IMG/VR virus record: IMGVR_UViG_3300032223_002281
Location: 1 to 55,037 of that record
DNA from: a virus
Length of the DNA: 55,037 nucleotides
Reading direction: 5' to 3' (one strand)
Under the pieces are notes generated by a model that saw only the letters and a program-made list of their open reading frames with translations, was not told where the DNA came from and ran no database searches. The position numbers and the translations under genes were made by a program. Positions 37,669 through 45,616 of this stretch are shown in pieces. The stretch's first letter is position 1, and each line of letters starts with the position of its first letter.

Positions 37669-38331
37669 ATGAAAACAATTATAATCAACTCAGCGCCCCG
37701 CACTGGAAATACTTTTTTATCTGATTGTTTAGACTATCTTTTATCATTTAATAATATAAAAAATAATTTTAATCTTTACTCACATTTGCATGATTTTAAA
37801 AAATTATCTAATAATGAACCAGATTCTTTTACTTATACTATTTTGCGTGAACCTATAGATGTAATAACCTCTAGCGTTTTTCATGCCGTTGCTTCTGATG
37901 GCAAAAACCATACTGACCCTTTGGATCATTTTAAAGATAGGGTTGCCTTTAATGCAATTGAAAGATATAGTAAATTTTTAACAGAAATGCTAATACAGGA
38001 ACATGTCAGAATTATATTATTTAATAATCTAATATCTAAACCACATAATGTGTTAGATAAAATAATGATTGATCTTGGTGTTGAACAATATAAAAGAATT
38101 AGAATTGAAGATGTTAAAGAAAGCATTGCCAAAAGAGATGAAACTTTAAATAAAAACCTATCTCCAGAACATTTTGGATTCTTAAACCATTTGCCACATG
38201 CAAAAAGATCTATTAGATTTTATAATGATCTGGAGTCTTTTTTAAAAAGAAATATAGACTTTATTAATTTACAAAAACAATATGATGAATTATTGCTTAG
38301 AATCAATATGATTAATAAACAACTGTACTAG
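37669..38331 (+). CDS. Sulfotransferase-like P-loop protein
   Basis: A 220-residue protein. IIINSAPRTGNTFLSDCLDY is the 5'-phosphosulfate loop of sulfotransferases, and TYTILREPIDVITS with Arg and Ser corresponds to the 3'-phosphate binding strand (RxPxxxxxS). They would move sulfate from PAPS to a sugar or other hydroxyl. TATACT lies seven bases before the ATG. A second, divergent member is at 49647-50354. Confidence 0.75.
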   Translation: MKTIIINSAPRTGNTFLSDCLDYLLSFNNIKNNFNLYSHLHDFKKLSNNEPDSFTYTILREPIDVITSSVFHAVASDGKNHTDPLDHFKDRVAFNAIERYSKFLTEMLIQEHVRIILFNNLISKPHNVLDKIMIDLGVEQYKRIRIEDVKESIAKRDETLNKNLSPEHFGFLNHLPHAKRSIRFYNDLESFLKRNIDFINLQKQYDELLLRINMINKQLY

Positions 38332-38350
38332 TATATGGTATAATCTTATT

Positions 38351-38491
38351 ATGATTGCTATGAGATCTGTGGAAAAGTGCTATTATTGTGAAAATCCCGC
38401 AGAATTTACACAACTAGTTGGAGAGCATCCAGATGAATTTGCTGTATCTGGTGTATGTAAAAAGCATTTTGTAATGGACAGTTCATCTTGA
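38351..38491 (+). CDS. 46-residue zinc-ribbon-like protein
   Basis: MIAMRSVEKCYYCENPAEFT, then DEFAVSGVCKKHFVMDSSS. C-x2-C...C-x2-H suggests a treble-clef-like zinc knuckle. TATAAT lies six bases before the ATG, giving a leaderless message. Confidence 0.6.
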   Translation: MIAMRSVEKCYYCENPAEFTQLVGEHPDEFAVSGVCKKHFVMDSSS

Positions 38492-38509
38492 TTGTGGTAT
38501 GATTGATAT

Positions 38510-38635
38510 ATGAAAAATACCTATAAATGTTCAGAATGCAAAACATCAATTGTTATATCAACAACGGTACATACTTTGCCAGAATCAATTATCTGCCCGT
38601 GTGACACAGTAATGCCACTCACAGCATCCAAGTAG
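38510..38635 (+). CDS. 41-residue zinc-ribbon-like protein
   Basis: MKNTYKCSECKTSIVISTTV, then ESIICPCDTVMPL. C-x2-C...C-x-C like the proteins at 23832 and 32348. TATGAT lies six bases before the ATG. The stop is directly followed by the next ATG. Confidence 0.6.
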   Translation: MKNTYKCSECKTSIVISTTVHTLPESIICPCDTVMPLTASK

Positions 38636-38764
38636 ATGTACATAGATTGCTCTTGTGGAAAAAGAATGCCATATGAAACAGATCAAGATAAATTATTTTA
38701 TTTAAAATATCATTCAGAATGTACTGATGACACTACCGTTTTTGATTCAATTCTGGTATACTAA
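38636..38764 (+). CDS. 42-residue Cys-containing small protein
   Basis: MYIDCSCGKRMPYETDQDKL, FYLKYHSECTDDTTVF. C-x-C...H-x2-C could bind zinc. It ends inside the -10 box of the next gene. No gene family recognised; the third in a row of micro-proteins with Cys pairs. Confidence 0.55.
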   Translation: MYIDCSCGKRMPYETDQDKLFYLKYHSECTDDTTVFDSILVY

Positions 38765-38769
38765 AACTT

Positions 38770-39270
38770 ATGAATTTAAATCTAATTGCCAACCCAGGAC
38801 CAGCAAAAGATATTGCTGAAGCACATATCGAGCAAAGAATCCAAGTTCCTCACGTACCATTAAAATTTAATAGTGAAACAGATAATGTAACAACTGTTGC
38901 AATTTTAGAAACACCTTTTGAGTTTATTTTAAATGTTTCAGATGATTTATCTATTTCTAAAACAATCGAAGAATATAACGTATCAACTAAAAATATTTTA
39001 AATGCAACATATATTTATTCTGCAGATGATGTTATTAATAAAACTGAACAATTTATAATGGATTTGTTTAATAAATTAAATTTAGATGAAGAAAATTATA
39101 AAATTAAAACTGGAAGATTATCTTTATACGAAGATGTTTTAAATAAAAAAGATGTTCACATTAATAAAACAAATCTTAATAACAAAATAATTAAAAATGC
39201 AGAAGATTATAATTTTGAAGAATCTTGGATTTTATATAATATTGCACGGGAACGCATTATAAAATTATGA
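38770..39270 (+). CDS. Hypothetical protein paired with a nuclease
   Basis: A 166-residue protein (MNLNLIANPGPAKDIAEAHI...). It opens with a flexible segment, then beta strands (TTVAILETPFEFILNVSDD), then mixed charged helices (TEQFIMDLFNKLNLDEENYK). TATACT lies seven bases before the ATG. Its stop overlaps the start of a PD-(D/E)XK nuclease gene (ATGA), so the two probably act together. Not recognised. Confidence 0.55.
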   Translation: MNLNLIANPGPAKDIAEAHIEQRIQVPHVPLKFNSETDNVTTVAILETPFEFILNVSDDLSISKTIEEYNVSTKNILNATYIYSADDVINKTEQFIMDLFNKLNLDEENYKIKTGRLSLYEDVLNKKDVHINKTNLNNKIIKNAEDYNFEESWILYNIARERIIKL

Positions 39271-39692
39271 TAGATAATTCTAATTTTCAAGCCGAATCAA
39301 AAAAATCAGGTGATGATTTTGAGTCATTAGTTTTAGCAGATCTTTACAAACGAGGATTTGTTAATATTAAAAAAAATGTATACATGGCAAATACTGGTTG
39401 TGAAGTAGACTTTGTTGCACAAGGTGAAAGATTTGAATATATAGAGTGCAAGGGTGGCAAAGAAGGTGAAAAGAAAAGACCAGGTGCAAAAAGAACTGAT
39501 AATGTAAAAAAGGCTATTGCAAATGGATCAATAATGAAAAAAATTTATGACTCGATGTATTACGTAGTTTATTTTTCAGATGAGCCAGAACCTAATTCTT
39601 ATTCAGATGAAATGATTAAGATAGCATTAAAATATAAAATTATCGATGAAGTAAGATATCTTAAGCCATTGCAAATTTTGGATCATCTGTAA
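39267..39692 (+). CDS. PD-(D/E)XK nuclease-like protein
   Basis: A 141-residue protein. GDDFESLVLADLYKRGF supplies the helix with Glu; CEVDFVA (Asp) and EYIECKGG (E-x-K) complete the catalytic set of a restriction-endonuclease-like fold. Such small nucleases act in DNA repair, host DNA degradation or defence. The 3' end overlaps the oxygenase gene on the other strand by 32 bases. Confidence 0.7.
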   Translation: MIDNSNFQAESKKSGDDFESLVLADLYKRGFVNIKKNVYMANTGCEVDFVAQGERFEYIECKGGKEGEKKRPGAKRTDNVKKAIANGSIMKKIYDSMYYVVYFSDEPEPNSYSDEMIKIALKYKIIDEVRYLKPLQILDHL

Positions 39693-40212
39693 ACCAAACT
39701 GGTATTGCATACCTCATAGTCTCTGTTTTATTTACACCATGTTGAGAGTCTTTATCTCTGCAATCAAATAAAACTAAATCTCCTGCTTCTGGTTTATATG
39801 TAAAATTGATTTTGGGAAAAACTATTTCACCACCAAAAATTTGATCATTTAAATAAATAACTCCACTATAAATGTAGTGACTGCCCTTTCCAGAGTCTGT
39901 ATCCATATGTCTAATAATGCTAGAGCCTGGAAGTTGTTTAGATAGCCATAGTGTAGATAAAAATATTTCTTTATTATTATTGTGTAAAATTTTTGCCAAC
40001 ATCCCCGCTTTATTTGCAAACGTTCTAATTTCTTGACCAAAATCTTTTAAAGAATTTAAAGAATCTGTATTGCCGTTCATAACATCTATACCAAAGCGCA
40101 ATAATCTTCTTTTAACCATTTCATTATCTTGTTTATCATTTTCTTCAATAAAAGAAATAACTTTATTACAAATATTAACATCTAAAAAGTTTTTTATTAT
40201 GTATGGTTGCAC
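39661..40212 (-). CDS. 2OG-Fe(II) oxygenase, prolyl-4-hydroxylase-like
   Basis: A 183-residue protein starting at GTG 40212, six bases after a TATAAT box; an upstream ATG would include the box itself. HMD at 102-104, His158 in DSQHGVNKTETMRY and Arg167 form the ligand set, with GGEIVFPKINFTYKPEAGDLVLF between them, the pattern of the prolyl-4-hydroxylase alpha branch. Divergent from the next small gene. Confidence 0.8.
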   Translation of the reverse strand: MQPYIIKNFLDVNICNKVISFIEENDKQDNEMVKRRLLRFGIDVMNGNTDSLNSLKDFGQEIRTFANKAGMLAKILHNNNKEIFLSTLWLSKQLPGSSIIRHMDTDSGKGSHYIYSGVIYLNDQIFGGEIVFPKINFTYKPEAGDLVLFDCRDKDSQHGVNKTETMRYAIPVWFTDDPKFAMA

Positions 40213-40247
40213 TTTACAATTATAGCACCCCATGCTATACTATAATT

Positions 40248-40403
40248 ATGATCAAAAACTTTATTAAAATAACAATTGAATTACTTAAACAATCAATTTG
40301 TGAACATAAAAAGACCTATGATGCCTCTTGTCCTTTTACAATGAGAACATATGTTAACTGTGTTAAATGTAATAAAAGAATTAGATCAGTAAGCAATATT
40401 TAA
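40248..40403 (+). CDS. 51-residue Cys-rich small protein
   Basis: MIKNFIKITIELLKQSICEH then SCPFTMRTYVNCVKCNKRIR. C-x-H...C...C-x2-C suggests a zinc knuckle after a basic helix. TATACT lies six bases before the ATG, divergent to the oxygenase promoter. The tRNA cluster starts two bases after the stop. Confidence 0.6.
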   Translation: MIKNFIKITIELLKQSICEHKKTYDASCPFTMRTYVNCVKCNKRIRSVSNI

Positions 40404-40405
40404 AT

Positions 40406-40479
40406 GCGAGTGTTGCATAATGGTAGTGCACCATCCTTCCAAGTTGGTTGTGCCAGTTCGATTCTGGTCACTCGCTCCA
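40406..40479 (+). tRNA. tRNA-Gly (TCC)
   Basis: Acceptor GCGAGTG/CACTCGC, D-arm GCAT/GTGC, anticodon stem CCATC/GTTGG (one T-T mismatch) with loop CTTCCAA, T-stem GCCAG/CTGGT. Discriminator T with encoded CCA. Confidence 0.85.
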
Positions 40480-40480
40480 T

Positions 40481-40552
40481 GTCTCCATCGTCTATCGGCT
40501 AGGACAACACCCTTTCACGGTGTAAAGACGGGTTCGATTCCCGTTGGAGATA
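40481..40552 (+). tRNA. tRNA-Glu (TTC)
   Basis: Acceptor GTCTCCA/TGGAGAT (outer G-T), D-arm GTCT...GGAC, anticodon stem ACACC/GGTGT with loop CTTTCAC, T-stem CGGG/CCCG with TTCGATT. Discriminator A, no CCA. Confidence 0.9.
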
Positions 40553-40572
40553 CGCCCTTCTAGGCCTACTTT

Positions 40573-40644
40573 ACCTCCATAACTCAGCGGAAGAGTAACT
40601 GCCTTCTAAGCAGTAAGTCGTAGGTTCGAATCCTACTGGGGGTG
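40573..40644 (+). tRNA. tRNA-Arg (TCT)
   Basis: Acceptor ACCTCCA/TGGGGGT (one T-G), D-stem ACTC/GAGT, anticodon stem ACTGC/GCAGT with loop CTTCTAA, T-stem GTAGG/CCTAC with TTCGAAT. Discriminator G. Reads AGA, a frequent codon in this AT-rich genome. Confidence 0.9.
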
Positions 40645-41241
40645 CTTTGACAAATAAATATCCGATAGCATCCGTTCTTCTAATGCAAAACCTATTACTT
40701 GCCAATCTTTATTTTCGTTTAAGAATTGATTAGTTGCTTCAATTACTCCATACCTTTCAATATTAACAAAATAAACATAATCATTAATTGCCATAATTCC
40801 ATCATCTTTTAATAATCTTGAGGCATTGTTTATATCTTCTAAAACATCTTGGTAATCATGTGAAGCATCTATGTAAATTAAATCAAATTTTAATTTATTA
40901 TTAATTAAATCTGGCAAAACATTTTGAGACAATCCAGATATTATCGATACATTTGAATTATTTATAAATCTATTTTTGACAAAATCATATTGTGTATCTG
41001 GACAAAATCTTGGAGGAAAACCAGGCCTAGCAAGCAAAGGATCCGATTCATTAAATTTATCTATAAGTATCATTTTATTTGGTTTAATATTAGTAATTAT
41101 ATGTTCAGCAAAATCTCCAGATCCAGTTCCTATCTCAATAATGCTTAGGTTGTTAGGTAAAGTTAAAACCCAATCCCACCTATTGGAATAAACTTTGGTA
41201 TTTTTAAGTTGCTGAGACGATATTGGTGTATAAATATTCAT
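40633..41241 (-). CDS. SAM-dependent methyltransferase, class I
   Basis: A 202-residue protein. NLSIIEIGTGSGDFAEHI is the SAM-binding motif I, MILIDKF with acidic end is motif II, and KFDLIYIDASHDYQDVLEDI is motif IV of the Methyltransf_24-type group. The C-terminal half (NDYVYF...NQFLNENKDWQVIGFAL) is homologous to that of the methyltransferase at 42228. TATAAT lies seven bases before the ATG. Its last codons reach into the tRNA-Arg gene on the other strand. Confidence 0.8.
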   Translation of the reverse strand: MNIYTPISSQQLKNTKVYSNRWDWVLTLPNNLSIIEIGTGSGDFAEHIITNIKPNKMILIDKFNESDPLLARPGFPPRFCPDTQYDFVKNRFINNSNVSIISGLSQNVLPDLINNKLKFDLIYIDASHDYQDVLEDINNASRLLKDDGIMAINDYVYFVNIERYGVIEATNQFLNENKDWQVIGFALEERMLSDIYLSKHPQ

Positions 41242-41276
41242 GTAAATAATTATAGCATTAGTGGTATAATAATTTT

Positions 41277-42011
41277 ATGACTGATAGATACAAAAATGTT
41301 AAATCTTTATTTCCAGATGCAAAATATAATAATGGAAAATATCCATATTTTTTTGAAAACCATGATCAATATTTGGTAGAAGATTCTTTTACAAAAAAAT
41401 ATGGAACGGGAATTGATAATATTAAGGTAATTTCTAATTTTTTTGATAAGGATCAATGTAAGGATGCAATTGATCTTATTCAAAAATTTGAAGTAAATGA
41501 CAAAAGAGATCATTGTTATCCAGTACATATGTCTCCAGACTATCATAATAATAAAACCCAGTGGAGATATGAACAATATGTAAAAGAACTTGGTCCTAAA
41601 ATGGTAAATGCAGCAAGTGCTGCATGGAATGAAAAAATAACGCAACATGCAAGTTGCATGCTTATGGTTCATCCCAAAGGATCCTATTTAGATCCACATA
41701 CAGATATTTTAGATATTCATTATGAAAACAATGACCCATCACGGGATGAAGGAATGTCTTATGAAGATCAATTAAAGACTTTTCCAAATCTTTGGAGTGG
41801 TCATCTTTCTATTCTTATTTATTTAAATGATGATTATGGAAGAGGAGAGTTGTATTTTCCAAACCATGATTATTGGATTAAACCAAAAACTGGTGACATA
41901 GTTACTTTTCCTGGAAGTTTATATTACACTCATGGTGTTACTGCAATTGAAGGTGATATACTAAGGTATACCGCTTCACAATGGGCGTTATTTGATTTTA
42001 TGAAAAAATAG
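41277..42011 (+). CDS. 2OG-Fe(II) oxygenase
   Basis: A 244-residue protein. HTD at 141-143, His219 in YTHGVTAIEGDILRYT and Arg230 form the ligand set; LSILIYLNDDYGRGELYFPNHDYWIKPKTGD lies between them as expected for the prolyl-hydroxylase-like branch. TATAAT lies six bases before the ATG (leaderless). It starts a run of five enzyme genes that reaches 45616. Confidence 0.85.
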   Translation: MTDRYKNVKSLFPDAKYNNGKYPYFFENHDQYLVEDSFTKKYGTGIDNIKVISNFFDKDQCKDAIDLIQKFEVNDKRDHCYPVHMSPDYHNNKTQWRYEQYVKELGPKMVNAASAAWNEKITQHASCMLMVHPKGSYLDPHTDILDIHYENNDPSRDEGMSYEDQLKTFPNLWSGHLSILIYLNDDYGRGELYFPNHDYWIKPKTGDIVTFPGSLYYTHGVTAIEGDILRYTASQWALFDFMKK

Positions 42012-42023
42012 AAAAGGTATAAA

Positions 42024-42227
42024 ATGAAACAAGGCGATATTGCAATTGTTGTTGATCAAGATATTATTGGTGAAGTTGTTTTAGTAGAAAACAAAATGGT
42101 CACATTAAAACTTTCTGATGGACAAAACATAATTAAACAAGAAGAAGATTTAAAACGTAAAAAGAAGTGCGTTTGTGGAATGTCTAAAAAGTTTCCTGCA
42201 TGTGATGGAAGTCATTCAGGTAATTAA
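42024..42227 (+). CDS. CDGSH-type iron-sulfur protein
   Basis: A 67-residue protein. The first 45 residues form a small beta barrel (IAIVVDQDIIGEVVLVENKM). The C-terminus, CVCGMSKKFPACDGSH with C49, C51, C60 and H64, fits exactly the CDGSH consensus C-x-C-x2-(S/T)-x3-P-x-C-D-G-(S/A/T)-H, which holds a redox-active [2Fe-2S] cluster with one His ligand. Located between an oxygenase and a methyltransferase, it could be an electron donor, but that is inference. Confidence 0.85.
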   Translation: MKQGDIAIVVDQDIIGEVVLVENKMVTLKLSDGQNIIKQEEDLKRKKKCVCGMSKKFPACDGSHSGN

Positions 42228-42932
42228 ATGCCTAGAGTACCAAAACCACCTTTAAATCCAGATGAAATAAAATATTTTGCACCAGATGAAATTGAAAGTG
42301 CTTATAACATTTCACAAGAGCAACTTATAAATGCAAAACTATTTACCAATCGTGAAGAATATGCAAAAAGTTTGCCAAAAGGAATTTCTTATTTAGAAGT
42401 AGGTGTTGCATGGGGATATTCTGCAAAACTATTTATTGAAACATCAAGCGCAAGGGAAGCAGATTTATTAGATAATTATGATCAAGATTTAAAGTGTTGG
42501 TCCTGGCGTAGTTTTGGTAGTTGTCAATGCGAAGGTATGAAGCATGAGTTGCTATATACAAGGGATACTCATGAGCAATATATTAAAGATTTATTTTCTT
42601 ATCATGGAAAAGTTAATACGATTAAGGGTAAGGCACAAGATACAATATTAAATATTGATAAAAAATATGATTTTATCTACATTGATATTACAAATGAGCG
42701 TAATATTACAAGAAAAGTTTTACAAGATTGTTCAACTAAAATAAATGATAATGGAATAATTGGTTTAAATGATTATTTAATATATGATGGTGTCATTGAT
42801 GGAGAACCTTATGGAACCTTTCAAACTGTAAATGAATTTCTACACAATAATAAAAATTGGGTTGTTGATGGACTTGCATTACATCCCCTTGGATTTTACG
42901 ACATTTACATAAAAAAGATGGGTAGTGTATAA
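42228..42932 (+). CDS. SAM-dependent methyltransferase, class I
   Basis: A 234-residue paralogue of the protein at 40633. ISYLEVGVAWGYSAKLFIE is motif I, KYDFIYIDITNERNITRKVL motif IV, and NDYLIYDGVIDGEPYGTFQT, NEFLHNNKNWVVDGLAL the shared C-terminal part. An inserted segment with CWSWRSFGSCQCEG is unique to this copy. It starts directly after the CDGSH stop. Confidence 0.8.
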   Translation: MPRVPKPPLNPDEIKYFAPDEIESAYNISQEQLINAKLFTNREEYAKSLPKGISYLEVGVAWGYSAKLFIETSSAREADLLDNYDQDLKCWSWRSFGSCQCEGMKHELLYTRDTHEQYIKDLFSYHGKVNTIKGKAQDTILNIDKKYDFIYIDITNERNITRKVLQDCSTKINDNGIIGLNDYLIYDGVIDGEPYGTFQTVNEFLHNNKNWVVDGLALHPLGFYDIYIKKMGSV

Positions 42933-42939
42933 TATAATC

Positions 42940-43533
42940 ATGAACAGAATTTCAATAATTGAAAATTTTATAACACCAGAAGATGCTGCTACATTAATAG
43001 CAGAACAGAATAATCCATCTGAAACAAATCCATATCCAGAATATTATAAAGACAGATATGGTGGAACGTCTTTGCCATATAATAAAATAGTTATGGATAT
43101 TATGAAAAAATATGGTACAAAATCTAATGAAATGCATAAAGCATTAAATGGTTTTAACAATAATATATATGTTTTTAAAGCATTTGGTTCTAATTGGGCA
43201 CCTGGAACAAAAGGTGATCTTCATATAGATGCTCAAGGTCCTGAACCATGGATTGAATGGAGCACAATTATGTACCTTAATGATCCAAATGATTACGATG
43301 GTGGAGTAATATATTTTCCTAATCAAGGATTTGAATATAAACCAAAGCAATATTCTGCAGTCTTTTTTCCAAGCGCAGGAACTGAATATATTCATGGCAT
43401 AACTACTGTTCAACGAGGAAATAGATATACTGCACTATATATGCACACATCTTTACCACAGCATGTCGATCCAGAATTTCATCCAGGAATTAATAAATGG
43501 AAAGCAAAGGATTATCCACTTGTCAAACTTTAA
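42940..43533 (+). CDS. 2OG-Fe(II) oxygenase
   Basis: A 197-residue protein: HID at 95-97, His152 in YIHGITTVQRGNRYT, Arg162; DYDGGVIYFPNQGFEYKPKQYSAVFFPS between them. The start is placed at ATG 42940 because TATAAT lies six bases before it; the box itself covers the stop codon of the preceding gene. Prolyl-hydroxylase-like branch; substrate unknown. Confidence 0.85.
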   Translation: MNRISIIENFITPEDAATLIAEQNNPSETNPYPEYYKDRYGGTSLPYNKIVMDIMKKYGTKSNEMHKALNGFNNNIYVFKAFGSNWAPGTKGDLHIDAQGPEPWIEWSTIMYLNDPNDYDGGVIYFPNQGFEYKPKQYSAVFFPSAGTEYIHGITTVQRGNRYTALYMHTSLPQHVDPEFHPGINKWKAKDYPLVKL

Positions 43534-44188
43534 TTTTGAAGTATTAGATCTTGGAATTGTTTATTACACAGACGTAATAAAAGATCCAGCATCTTTAATA
43601 AATAAAATTGAAGACTTAGATAAACAATATGCTCAAGATAATCTACCAATGCAAACATCAGTAAAACCTTGGGTTGCTTGGACATATGGGGAAGGAAATA
43701 ACAAACTAATGTTTTGTTGGCAAAAGTTTATTCCACAAGTAGAACATATTCCTTTAAATGATATTTACCGTGAACAACAGATTGATATATCATCACAACT
43801 TTTTGGTGCACTAGATAAAACTTTAGAACACTATACAACACAACTTTATCCTTTTGCTGAAAAAAACATTAAATCACGAGAACACACTATGCACTTATTA
43901 AAATATGATACAAGTGGTCACCTTCCTGCTCATCAAGATCAGGGAATAAGTAGTAGAGTACTGTCTGTATTGTTGTACTTAAATGATGATTATGAGGGTG
44001 GAGAGATTGAATTTCAACATTCAAAATTAAAGTTTAAACCAAAGGCTGGTAGTGTATTATTTTTTCCATCAAATTTTTTGTATGTTCATGAAGTTTATCC
44101 AGTAACTAAAGGTCCAAGATATGCATTGCCAAATTGGTATCATAATATTCCTCTTTCACAAAAAAGAGATTCTACTGGAGAAGTTTAA
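43520..44188 (+). CDS. 2OG-Fe(II) oxygenase
   Basis: About 222 residues from a TTG at 43520. An upstream ATG at 43463 would overlap the preceding gene by 71 bases, so the TTG is preferred with some doubt. HQD 138-140, His190 in FLYVHEVYPVTKGPRYALP, Arg200; EGGEIEFQHSKLKFKPKAGSVLFFPS between. It is a clear member of the phage prolyl-hydroxylase-like group. Confidence 0.8.
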   Translation: MSNFNFEVLDLGIVYYTDVIKDPASLINKIEDLDKQYAQDNLPMQTSVKPWVAWTYGEGNNKLMFCWQKFIPQVEHIPLNDIYREQQIDISSQLFGALDKTLEHYTTQLYPFAEKNIKSREHTMHLLKYDTSGHLPAHQDQGISSRVLSVLLYLNDDYEGGEIEFQHSKLKFKPKAGSVLFFPSNFLYVHEVYPVTKGPRYALPNWYHNIPLSQKRDSTGEV

Positions 44189-44191
44189 AAT

Positions 44192-45616
44192 ATGAAAATC
44201 TTGGGTATAAATGAAACATCTCATGATGCATCTGTAACATTAATTGAAGATGGAAAAATATTATTTGCTGGGCATGCAGAAAGATATAGCAAACAAAAAA
44301 ATGATTGGTACGTTAATGATAATTTAATTAATGATGCTTTAAGGTATGGCGAACCAGATCATATAGCCTACTACGAGAAACCCCTTTTAAAGGCCTCCAG
44401 ACTGCTTTTAAAGGGTGGTGCAGGGGACTGGAGGCCACGCTTTGATTTGCCAAATGTACCCAGAAAATCATTTGGACATCATTATTCTCATGCTGCTGCT
44501 GGCTATTACACTAGTCCTTTTAATGATGCAGTAATCGTTGTTTTAGATGCAATTGGAGAGTATAACACTTCCACAGTTTGGACTGGAGAAGGCAACAAAA
44601 TAAAACTTAAGTATAAACAAAACTACCCTGTTAGTTTTGGTTTATTTTATTCTGCATTTACCCAATTAATTGGACTAATGCCAAACCAAGAAGAATATAT
44701 TATGATGGGGATGGCAGCCTATGGTGATTGGAAAAGATATTATAAAGAAGTTGATGAGTATTTTCCTAATTTTAGAAGTCAGCCTTATAACTTTCATACA
44801 GGAATAACAGATTGGGGATGGATTAAAGACGAGCAAGATAAATTTGATATCGCAGCAGCAGTTCAAATGGTTTATCAAACAAGACTAATGGAGTTTATGG
44901 CAGAAGCCAAAGCAATTACTGGTAAAAAGAATTTAGTTTTTATGGGTGGATGTGCTCTTAATTCTTCAGCAAATACAGCACTATGGAAATTATTTGATAT
45001 GATTTGGATTATGCCAAATCCTGGTGATGCTGGTAGTTCATTGGGCGCTGCTGCAGCGTTATATGGAAAGCACCTTGATTGGGAAACCCCTTATCTTGGT
45101 TATGATCTTGGTGGAGAGTATCCAGTAGAAAAAATTCTAGATGCAATACTAAAAAATGGTGTTGCTGCTGTTGCAACTGGAAGAGCAGAATATGGACCTA
45201 GAGCATTGGGCAATAGATCTATTCTTGCAGATGCAAGAGATCCAAATATTAAAGATAAAGTTAACATGATTAAAAAACGTGAACTATTTAGACCATTTGC
45301 TCCAGTAGTTTTGGAAGAATGTGCATCACAATGGTTTGATATGGATTTTGATTCACCTTATATGCAATACACAGTTAAATGCTTGCAACCAAATAAAATT
45401 CCTTCGGTTGTTCATGCTGACGGTACCTCTAGAGTTCAAACAGTTAATAGATATCAGCATCGTGGTTTATGGAGAACTATAAATAAGTTTTATTTACAAA
45501 CAGGTGTTCCAGTTCTTCTTAATACTAGTTTAAATATTAAAGGACAACCATTATTAAATGATGAAAATGATATAAAACTTTGGGAAAAAACTTATAATCA
45601 AACAATTATACGTTAA
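44192..45616 (+). CDS. Carbamoyltransferase, NodU/CmcH/TobZ family
   Basis: A 474-residue protein. MKILGINETSHDASVTLIED is the N-terminal Kae1-like start, FGHHYSHAAAGYYTSPF the His motif, FMGGCALNSSANTALW the nucleotide-binding turn, and EYGPRALGNRSILADAR the hallmark of the C-terminal domain. Family members use carbamoyl phosphate and ATP to O-carbamoylate hydroxyls on sugars, antibiotics or modified nucleosides. It is shorter than typical members (about 550-600). Three bases follow the oxygenase stop, suggesting one pathway. Overlaps the RsmI-like gene by 11 bases. Confidence 0.85.
   Translation: MKILGINETSHDASVTLIEDGKILFAGHAERYSKQKNDWYVNDNLINDALRYGEPDHIAYYEKPLLKASRLLLKGGAGDWRPRFDLPNVPRKSFGHHYSHAAAGYYTSPFNDAVIVVLDAIGEYNTSTVWTGEGNKIKLKYKQNYPVSFGLFYSAFTQLIGLMPNQEEYIMMGMAAYGDWKRYYKEVDEYFPNFRSQPYNFHTGITDWGWIKDEQDKFDIAAAVQMVYQTRLMEFMAEAKAITGKKNLVFMGGCALNSSANTALWKLFDMIWIMPNPGDAGSSLGAAAALYGKHLDWETPYLGYDLGGEYPVEKILDAILKNGVAAVATGRAEYGPRALGNRSILADARDPNIKDKVNMIKKRELFRPFAPVVLEECASQWFDMDFDSPYMQYTVKCLQPNKIPSVVHADGTSRVQTVNRYQHRGLWRTINKFYLQTGVPVLLNTSLNIKGQPLLNDENDIKLWEKTYNQTIIR

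Noticed and set aside
41307-41672. Minus-strand frame of about 120 codons rich in Ile and Phe opposite the oxygenase gene
   Set aside because: Complement of an AT-rich coding sequence, hydrophobic throughout and without a start signal.
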